64,000 bases of DNA from Herpomyces periplanetae. Lineage: Eukaryota > Ascomycota > Laboulbeniomycetes > Herpomycetales > Herpomycetaceae. Below the pieces are notes generated by a model that worked only from the letters and a program-made list of their open reading frames with translations, searched no databases and was not told where the DNA came from. Position numbers and translations under genes: made by a program. This document shows, in pieces, positions 56,446 to 64,000 of this stretch. The DNA lies in NCBI GenBank assembly GCA_009733715.1, contig WMKJ01000022.1:85481-149480 (forward strand), written 5' to 3'. Numbering within the stretch: the first letter of the stretch is position 1; the number at the start of each line of letters is the position of its first letter.

Positions 56446-57678
56446 CTATTCAAGCCCAATTTCACACCAGTTTCCCCAAGATCCAGTCCATTTATAATCA
56501 TCTTCGGTTAAGCGTCCCATTGATAACTCATTATCTAAAAGCCGCCCAAAGTACTCGGACGATGTAGCTGGCGCGGCTAGTTTACAATAACGTGAAATTT
56601 TCCACATAGCACTTTCCGCATTACCCGTAATAAAGTGAAATCCTACCGGATGGGGTGATCCCGGTCGTTTACGGATACGCATAATCATTTTGACCGTATG
56701 TTCGAGGGTTGTTTCCTTGCTCGTAGTTTTTGATTCGCGCGCACGTACCAGCAATTCGTGATACTCGTCGGGAATTGTTACCCTGTTCAGTTTGCACGCT
56801 CGAATTAAGCGATCGTAGGAAATTAACGGTAGTATTGACGGTATTATCACTAAATCACTGAATAATCCGCTTTCGTGATTCCGTAAAACCGTCTCAAAGT
56901 CAAGGTATGACGTTGAATCCATGAAAAAGTTTGTGATCACAAAACTTGCCCCGGCTTTCACCTTTTCCGCAAGCCCAAACACTTCTTTACGTGCACTTTC
57001 CAAGTATCGGTTTGAATTATCCGCAAAATTTTCCGGATGCGCTGTTACGCCTACGCAAAAATAGTCTCCGTATTGCTGCCGAACATAACGTACTAAATCC
57101 ACCGTTTCATGAAATCCTTTCTCTCCCTCACCATCGCTCTTTTCTTCTTTCATTTCCAATTTTTTCATATGATTCGTTGCTACGCGTGAGATTGGTGTTG
57201 ATGATGATGATAATGATGATGATGACGAATACCCTTCATCGCCGTACTCCTCATCCGGTACCCAATTTTTGGCTTCTTCCGCATACGCCGCTAAACTTTC
57301 TGCCAGATTATCGTTGCCACGTACAATCAATAAATTGCGTATTCCAATCCGTTCTGCACGTTTTAGTACTCCATCGACAGCTTTTCCATTCATTCGACTG
57401 CACGTTAAATGTAAACATGTAGGTATTGCAAGTTCATTTACACAGTAGTCCGCCAAGTGTATCGAACTACCTATAGAGCTGCCGTTTCCCGCCCATGATA
57501 CTCCCATAAATAATGGTTGTAATCTTTGTACCATTCGATTAACACTTTGTTTTAACTTTTCCATATCATCCTTAAGCATCGGTGGAAAAACTTCAAATGA
57601 AAAAAATGTATCTGTTCTGCCAAGCGACTTGACCAAGTCTGTTACTCTCTTTGGTCGCCATCGTGCGTTATTTGCCAT
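56446..57678 (-). CDS. Divergent MTHFR-like protein, catalytic domain only
   Basis: Single exon, 410 residues; ATG at 57678 is preferred to an upstream GTG. The fold is that of methylenetetrahydrofolate reductase (FAD TIM barrel that makes 5-methyl-THF for methionine synthesis): TFFSFEVFPP with catalytic-type Glu29, HLTCSRMNGKAVDGVL, GIRNLLIVRGND and GASFVITNFFMDS. Several usually fixed positions differ: RGD is RGN at 120-122, and the Gln of ITQxF is Asn. A Ser/Glu-rich insert of about 50 residues interrupts the barrel at about 140-190. The C-terminal S-adenosylmethionine regulatory domain of eukaryotic MTHFR is missing, and there is no room for it before the F-box gene. It may be a paralogue with changed activity. 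Confidence 0.85.
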   Translation of the reverse strand: MANNARWRPKRVTDLVKSLGRTDTFFSFEVFPPMLKDDMEKLKQSVNRMVQRLQPLFMGVSWAGNGSSIGSSIHLADYCVNELAIPTCLHLTCSRMNGKAVDGVLKRAERIGIRNLLIVRGNDNLAESLAAYAEEAKNWVPDEEYGDEGYSSSSSLSSSSTPISRVATNHMKKLEMKEEKSDGEGEKGFHETVDLVRYVRQQYGDYFCVGVTAHPENFADNSNRYLESARKEVFGLAEKVKAGASFVITNFFMDSTSYLDFETVLRNHESGLFSDLVIIPSILPLISYDRLIRACKLNRVTIPDEYHELLVRARESKTTSKETTLEHTVKMIMRIRKRPGSPHPVGFHFITGNAESAMWKISRYCKLAAPATSSEYFGRLLDNELSMGRLTEDDYKWTGSWGNWCEIGLE

Positions 57679-58205
57679 TGTAGGTGTACAAGTCACATTA
57701 ATATAATGTGTTAAGGATCGACCAGCAGTGTGCTCGCGTACTTGATCAAATGCAAATACGTTTACATATAACTTATTGTGTTAGCTAGCTGTTTCTAGCC
57801 GGAATGCTGTTTTTAAGCGTCGTTGTATCCCCATTGATCCACGGACAAGTACAATGTCACGTTACGCCACCCAACGCCACGAATCGCAAACTTATCGTAG
57901 GCTCCGATGATGCTTTCTCCCATTTTTTTTGTTTGCAAGCAAAAGAATTGTCGCTTCCCTCGCCACCTATTTATACTAATTTTCCCGCAACGTCTACGCT
58001 AAATAATCGGGCACATGTCAAATAAAACTATGCTCATTTTAACCTCTTTCTGTCCGCGTTTCCAAATCACTCTACCCTAGCATCATGAATAATCGGACGC
58101 ATAGCATAATCTTCCATAAACATCACTAACCAAACTTAATCCAATTCTCCCACGCTGTACATTCTATCCACAAATATAAATGATAAAATGGTATTTATTA
58201 AAACC
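57679..58205. other. Gap between MTHFR-like promoter and end of NDUFS6
   Basis: About 530 bp. It holds the upstream region of the MTHFR-like gene; no clear motif and no CACGTG. A 73-codon + frame has no domain. Confidence 0.5.
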
Positions 58206-59078
58206 TTAATTTTCTCGGACTGGCTCAAGGGGATATGTTGTAGAGCTTAAAGATTCGAGATGTGCACGGTGGTTTTCATTAGCCTGAAATAAATATTATG
58301 TTAGTCCGAGGGATAAATTAATCGTTTATTTGCTGTGTCAGCAAGAGTTTGACGTCATGCTCCATAATAGTGACTTACATACGGTATGCCACAGTAAGTG
58401 CAATAACTGATCTCGGGTTGATCTAGATTTATGAAAATTCTGGGATGACCGGTTGCACCACCTCCTCCATCACATGACACAACCCGTTCGTGAGACCAAC
58501 GAACGGGTTGCTTATGTATAAGTTGGATTGCTGCGTAAGGTTGAGGCTGTCGTCGGTTTGTAAGGGTATTTGTAGTATTGTTATTGCACATTCAAAGCGA
58601 ATCAGCTTAAGTTCTTTGACTTGACGCAACACCCAAGTAATCGCACCATACTAACCTGATCATCTATATTCATTTGTTCGAACCGCGCGCCCGACATGGC
58701 CATAGAACGCGTTTTTTGATGAAATGACCATTTTTCACTTCGATTTGGAGCTTGGGAAATTTCTTCGTTTACGACTAAACTGTCATTTTCTGAATCCTTT
58801 GTCTTGACTCCTTTACTCAGATTCCAAATTTTGTCTTCCATGAGATTCGAGGATCTAGTAATGTAAAGCCTTTCTTGAGAATATTTAACCTGAATAGCCG
58901 GTGCAATGTAAAATGTACATTTACCAGAGCCACTTACGGGAAGATTAAACCTTCCTTTGATAAAAACTTTTTTCACGCTATAACATCTCGTACCTCTGAA
59001 CAGATATACAGATGAAATCGATGAAGATAGTGAGGAAGCAACATTTTTCCATGCTCCTAGCCTCATAGAAGCACCCAT
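58206..59078 (-). CDS. Complex I subunit NDUFS6 (13 kDa, zinc-binding)
   Basis: Zinc-carrying subunit of the mitochondrial complex I N-module. Exons 59078-58656, 58546-58379 and 58283-58206 give 222 residues. Introns are 109 bp (58547-58655) and 95 bp (58284-58378). The N-terminus is a Ser/Arg-rich mitochondrial presequence ending near RGTRCYS. The conserved part runs from SMAMSGARFEQ through PQPYAAIQLIHKQPVRWSH to the zinc site C166, H175, C190, C193 (SCDGGGGATGHPRIFINL, CTYC). The last exon restores the fungal C-terminus HLESLSSTTYPL. A further 48-nt in-frame intron (58890-58937) is possible near the presequence. CACGTG lies 171 bp upstream of the start. Confidence 0.94.
58890..58937 (-). 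other. Possible 48-nt in-frame intron of NDUFS6
   Basis: Canonical GTAAGT donor and TTCAG acceptor, both phase 0, 16 codons with no stop. Its protein reading adds GSGKCTFYIAPAI in a region not conserved in the family. No good branch site is visible, so retention is equally possible. Confidence 0.4.
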
Positions 59079-59604
59079 ATTTTAAGAATAAAACACCTAA
59101 ATAATTTCCCTATCACACTAAACCTTGTGAAAATTCATACTATAATTCAATTCAAGAGAAATTCTGTTACAAAGTTAACACTACTCCTTTCGACTTTCCT
59201 TTCAAGCGTCGCGATCCGCTTAATAGCATTCTTACTCATCACATGTATCACGTGGATTGCTTTCAGAAGTCGTAGCGTAACGGGGCATTGGGGAAGGCAC
59301 GGGTATAGTGTTTTCCAGACCGGGAAGCCGAAGTTACCGAGAGGTTAACGGAGAAATGTTGATACGCTTCCGGAGCGGTTTATTTCTAGGAATTTTTGGT
59401 TTCACGATACACTGCAGTGAGTATAGATGGGGAAAATAGGGTTTTTATAAGGGATCCAACCTAATCTAGTGTCTTCATTTGTCTATTAATGATAAATGTT
59501 TATTTCATGTCAACAGTGAATTCTACGTTTATTTCTGGTGAAAGAATTTCCCAATTTGGTAAGAAAAAGTTGGTTGGGTGTGTTATTTTGGGGGTAAGGT
59601 AAAA
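59079..59604. promoter_or_regulatory. NDUFS6 promoter and 3' flank of TFIIIC gene
   Basis: CACGTG at 59249-59254 is 171 bp from the NDUFS6 start. The rest, from 59400, is AT-rich 3' flank. Confidence 0.5.
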
Positions 59605-61676
59605 CTAAATATCACTTGCTTCGGATACTTCATCGGAATTATCAGATTGAATTATACATTGGGAATTATCATTGATGGATGAGGTGCAATTTTGGGGAAG
59701 TTGTTCATGAAGAGGGTCATTTTCATTGGAGGTATAAGTGGTGCTTGTGGTGGGCAACTTTGACTTTATTTTCATGGCCAATTCGAATTGTTTGGGAGTA
59801 ACTATGTTCGAGGGTAATCTTGTAAGGGAAAAGCCGGTACTATTCAAAAGACTGGGCCAAATTTCAAATGGCTGATAATCTAAATCGTTAATTGGTATAC
59901 CTCGTACTAAAGCGTTTAATTTGTCTTTTAAGATAACTTTAAGGGTAGCCAAAGTTCCGTCTTTATACCATCCATTACCGTTTAGCTATAGATAATGTTT
60001 AATCAGGATTAGTTGACTATACGGTAACTGATTCATATGAAAAATTCCAATGGGTAAGAAATGATCAAGTAACAAAGAAGTTGAATGGGAAATTGAAGGG
60101 ACAATGTGGATTAGGAAAGACTTACGTTTGGGGTTGATAATAAATCTTCCGTTTCGACGAATCTTTTTAGGATTGGATCGGTTAAATCGCATAACTGCCA
60201 GATTTTTCCGTCTAAAGACACACTTTTACCGTCGAATATATGAGAGGTCGAGGAACGCGGGTTAGGCTGGGGATGACGGGAGGAATGGGGAACGGAGATT
60301 CGAAAGGTGATAACTTGATATTTTCTATATTGGGGGTCGGCTCGAGGATCCAGGCCAAATCTGATGAGGCAATCTCTCCAGGGGCCAGATTTGAATACAT
60401 ATCCAACGTATGCCCAGCCGTGTCGATGACAGGCTCGAGCATCAGGGTCGAGTAAATTTAGGGAAACACGGCGGGATATTATTGGACGATTTTGTAAAAT
60501 TTTTCGTAAACTTTGAATTGTGTATTGGAGTTGGGGATCGAGTAATTCTATGGGAGTGAGTTGAACGGGGGAGTAATTTGGAACGGACGGGGCATTGATA
60601 GGAACGGAGTGGGTGATTTGGGTTCGTTGGATTTGAGGAGTGGTAGTAATTAGTTTACCGGTAGCATCTTCTAATGTCTTGAGAGCGGGATTTTGTTCAT
60701 AGCTATGGGAAATGGGGGGGGGGGTAAATTCAGGTATTTGTAGGGAAGGGAATAATTAAGGGATGGAGAAGGAAGAGGGAATACATACCAGTAATTGAAT
60801 TGAGAGGTAACATGAGAAAATGAAGCGGGTAAACCGATTAAATGGTCAGTAAGGGAAACGGATTGACTTGGACGTAAATCCAAGTCGAACTGTTTAAGTT
60901 TAGAGTCTAGAATTAGGAGAGATGGATGAATGGAATGAAGATGTATAGGAAAGTTAGTGGAAGAGGAATTGAGAGAAATGGAATAAAAAGAAGAACGTAC
61001 AGTCTAGAGTGAGTAAAGAATTCCGAATTTTATTCATGAGGGAATCATTACTACAAGCAAATTGGTAATCGGGGATATCTGGATATGATTATAAGGGAGG
61101 AAGAGGGTTAGTAGGTGAAAAGAGGGTAGAGGAGGGAGAAAGGGGGAAACTAACGTCGAAATCGGTGGGATTGAGTGATGATTCCGAGAGCTTGAATGGT
61201 GGAGGTAGCAGAATTATCACGAAAGCTGCGGAGGAGGATGGATGGGCCGTTATCACAGGGAAAGTGTAAAAGGGAAGGGGAGAAGTTTGGGTCGGGGGTG
61301 AAGGGAAGATTAGAACCTTTGAGTCTACGGTTTCCAGTAGGTTTAGGAACGGAGATACGTAAAAGGATATCTTTAGTGTTAACGAGTCGGGAGAGGTTTG
61401 GTTTTGATAGAGGATCATCAGGACGGAGTTTAACACCGATAGTACTACGGGACGATTGACGTAAAAACTTATTTTACGGGAAAGGTCAGTGAAGTGTAGG
61501 AAGGGAAGGGAAACAAGAAGGAGAAGGGAACATACATTTGATAATGATAAATGACCGCCTAGGGAAGCGAATGCTTTGTCTATATTACGAACAAAGCATG
61601 GATGTTCGATGCAGATGATTGAACGGTTTGGAATATTTATGAAGGGCGCAAGGGGAGGATCAGTAGAGGAGGACAT
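59605..61676 (-). CDS. SFC1: Transcription factor IIIC subunit 5 (tau95/Sfc1)
   Basis: Subunit of TFIIIC that recognises the A box of tRNA genes and recruits RNA polymerase III. Six exons: 61676-61536, 61467-61155, 61078-61001, 60906-60789, 60702-60126 and 59985-59605, giving 535 residues. Introns are 68, 76, 94, 86 and 140 bp. The N-terminus (CIEHPCFVRNIDKAFASLGG) and the dimerisation region (VKLRPDDPLSKP, NTKDILLRISVPKPTG, HIPDYQFACSND) match the family. The DNA-binding domain is at about 300-430 (GWAYVGYVFKSGPWRDCLIR, HIFDGKSVSLDGKIWQLCD, NGWYKDGTL). The end is an acidic tail, as in other members. The ATG at 61676 is chosen because an upstream in-frame ATG overlaps the CACGTG promoter site. 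The poly-C run at about 60715-60725 lies just before an acceptor. Confidence 0.95.
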
Positions 61677-64000
61677 TGTTTGGGCGGAAGGGGAGCAAGA
61701 CAGGAGATGGATACAGAGAATGAATGAAAGAGATGCGGCGGGCGGTGGGCGGCGGGCAGCGAGCAGCGAGCAGCCGGCCAAGAAAGGCCCCATTCCACTG
61801 CCCGCCCGGCGCCACGGAATCCGCATCACGTGACCCACGATGGAAATTCGGGGTCTGTTTGAGGGCGGCAGGGGAGGTGTTGATGAGGAAAATTTGGAGA
61901 ATGGGTTGATGTTGGGAGGGATGCTATGGCACGGGGTGGTTTATTCTGATGCCAGTCGAGTAGATTGTTGGTCGTTTGGTCGGAATGGTGAAAGCTCGCC
62001 GAATCATGTTAATTGGTAATTGATTTTCCCATTTCAAAAGTCCTCGGCTTATCGCACGTCCCACTACACGTTTACTTGAAGCAAGGTATGGTACGGCTCA
62101 ATTTAAGTGCGCTTACCATGGCATACCATCATAGACTATACTACACCATCTTATCCCATACCATACTGTACCGTACCATACCGTACCATACCGTACTATA
62201 CCATACCATACCATACCATACCATACCATACCATACCATACCATACCACACCATACCATACCATATACCATACCATATACCATACCATACTACACCACGC
62301 CATACATCACCACCCCAAACTACACCACACCACATCTCTTTACTCCACTCTACTCCGCTTCACAGTATAGTTTAGTATAGTATAACATACCACGGCATAC
62401 TACTCTACTCCATAACATCGTTTACTCATCACCTGCTCTGGTAGGATCCATTTGTATTTACTTAATTTTCAACTCATCTACTGTCTTTGGCGTCGTTTAC
62501 ATGGCATAGCATGGCATCACATCGCTTTAATTAGCGTCTCAGTATTACATCCATTCCCCTAATCTAACCATCACCCTCCCCTCCACCACATTTTTCCTCG
62601 TTGGATACCCCCACACCCGCATCTTTTGCTGCAGCTACTATCTCGTTCCCCGATTAATTCCGTATCCCATCGCACCTCCCCAAGCCGCACCGCGCCACTC
62701 TCCCCTCCCACGCACCATCCCGCAACAAGATACTTGGCTGTACCCCCTTTATACATGTCGCGACTTTCTATCATCTCTACAACACCCATTTTCTGATCTC
62801 TTACTCTTAGCCTACCCTGTCAAGTGTCGCCCCTGCATCCCCCACAACCCTCTTCTTATAACCAACTAATTGTTCATCCATCGCCGTACATGCGTACCCA
62901 TCCTCGCTGTCTTTACGCGTAAACCACCACCTCCCTTTGATCTTTGTCCCTCTTGCTCGGCCTCCCCTCGGATCATCGTTTACCCCTCCGCGTCTCGCCT
63001 GTGCTTCTTCGTGTTCGGTTGCTCGTTCAAGCCAACTTTCAATGTGTTTTAACTTCTCGACTTCCTTGTGCCCTATTTTCCCTTTTCCAACTTTTCTCTT
63101 AACTTCCCACGCAATATTCTCTTCTCTATATCCTCATCTTATTTCTCTTATATACCTTCTTTTAAATCATTAATTCATGGAATTTTCCTTCCTCTTAATT
63201 TTTTCTTTGTGCTGCAATTCCCATCTCTTCCTACTCTCTCCTTTCAAATCATCTTCCTTCTATTCTCTTTATCTTCCCATTCCCCTCTACCATCTTCCCT
63301 TTTAATTTTTCATTCTACTTTACCTTTTTCTCTTATATACCCTTCTTTTTTTTTTATTCACTATATCCTACTTTTCCCTTCAGAAACTCCTCCTCCTACT
63401 TCCCTCTTCTATCCACATCTTCAATCTCACCTTCGTACTCCCTTCATCCTTTCTTCCTCCCTCTCTCTTCTCCTTCAATCTTTTCCTCTACGCGTTACAC
63501 TTACCTTACTTTTATCCTCTTACTCAACGATCTCGATATTCCGAAATTTTTTCCTTGGACATTCTACCCCCCCAGCTCATCATAGAGCTCTGGACTATGA
63601 AAGGTTTCCGTCAGAGGGTTGTAATCACTATTTTCTCTTTTCATTTCAAAATTTACCACCTTCTTCCTCTCCCCTCCCCCCCTCGGCTCCATCGCCCACA
63701 TCCCGATGACTAAGCACACAAAATTTGTTGCGCCAAACTTCAATTTCTCGCTTATAAATTCCCCACATGGCCGAATTCCGTTTCTTGTTGCCTAAAAATT
63801 TCTCTTTTCTTTACAAATTTTTCCCGCTACACTTCCTATAAATTCGTGATTCTTTCTATTCCGTTTCTCCATCTTTTTACTTTTATTCTCCAGTACAAAT
63901 CTCCCTCTCCTCTGCTCCTTTTCCCCCACTCCGCATACATATATTCGTCTACTCACTTTCCAACTAAAATTCACCTTCAACTGCTCCACTCTCCTCCCTT
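61677..64000. promoter_or_regulatory. TFIIIC promoter, pentamer repeat and long pyrimidine-rich leader
   Basis: A GC-rich block at 61735-61835 with CACGTG at 61827-61832 is the TFIIIC promoter. After the CCATA tandem, 62400-64000 is C/T-rich on + with no reliable start codon; its long Ser/Phe/Leu/Pro frame is compositional. By analogy with other + genes here, it should lead into a gene beyond the right edge. Confidence 0.5.
62156..62292. repeat. CCATA pentamer tandem
   Basis: About 27 units of CCATA with variants (CCGTA, CTATA, CCACA, CCATATA). Degenerate copies continue to about 62400. Confidence 0.92.

Noticed and set aside
62013-62375. Overlapping frames with repeating Tyr-His-Thr-Ile-Pro units
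   Set aside because: Direct translation of the CCATA pentamer repeat in several frames, not a repeat protein.
63068-63709. 213-codon plus-strand frame near the right edge
   Set aside because: Composition-driven C/T-rich sequence with Ser/Phe/Pro/Leu only; no family features.
1-64000. Transposons, CRISPR arrays, rRNA or tRNA genes
   Set aside because: No transposase or reverse-transcriptase-like frames, terminal repeats, regular spacer arrays or cloverleaf-like sequences were seen on reading both strands; small or decayed elements could be missed.

Overview
The window looks like nuclear DNA of a fungus, most likely an ascomycete. Genes are split by short GT-AG introns (about 50-210 bp, many with a CTAAC-type branch site), and the proteins match fungal versions: an iron regulator of the HapX type, a RING-PH-VWA scaffold of the Far1/Ste5 type, an Nrp1-type RNA-binding protein, respiratory complex I subunits, XRN1, and the TFIIIC tau95 subunit. 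Gene density is low (18 protein genes in 64 kb). No transposon, tRNA, rRNA or CRISPR array was found. The exact lineage cannot be fixed from the sequence alone.

Layout. 1-524: end of a coiled-coil protein (+). 1876-5320: Far1/Ste5-like scaffold (-). 7263-8015: unknown four-helix membrane protein (-). 9734-10323: ribosomal protein eL43 in four small exons (+). 11241-13010: SLC35F-type transporter (+). 13258-14168: complex I NDUFS5 (-). 16045-18179: RING-PHD protein (-). 18180-25432: large protein-poor stretch. 25433-26684: unknown membrane protein (+). 26949-28243: MGST3 (-). 30235-32937: HapX-like bZIP (+). 33567-35149: RbAp48/Msi1 (-). 35682-39656: XRN1 (+). 41309-44122: RA-PH protein (+). 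45259-48500: Nrp1-like protein (-). 48501-53182: second protein-poor stretch. 53183-56371: F-box-like/LRR protein (+). 56446-57678: divergent catalytic-only MTHFR-like protein (-). 58206-59078: complex I NDUFS6 (-). 59605-61676: TFIIIC tau95 (-). 61677-64000: promoter and leader of a gene that would lie beyond the right edge.

The genes are mostly unrelated housekeeping and regulatory functions, so I see no cluster or operon-like system. Promoters share a style. Many have a CACGTG hexamer within about 0.15-1 kb of the start codon. Many also have a long pyrimidine-rich stretch on the sense strand just before the gene. Several gaps carry the same promoter-like signatures with no protein gene attached; these are the best places to look for non-coding transcripts. 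Three perfect copies of TGCGCATGCGCA (the animal NRF1-type palindrome) occur in two upstream regions, far more than chance predicts. The most distinctive protein findings are the RING-PH-VWA scaffold, the HapX protein with four cysteine clusters, the Nrp1-like protein with a degraded exonuclease active site, and the MTHFR-like protein with changed active-site motifs and no regulatory domain. I found no clearly new multi-gene system. Splice sites are inferred by reading, and coordinates near 25290 may be off by one base.
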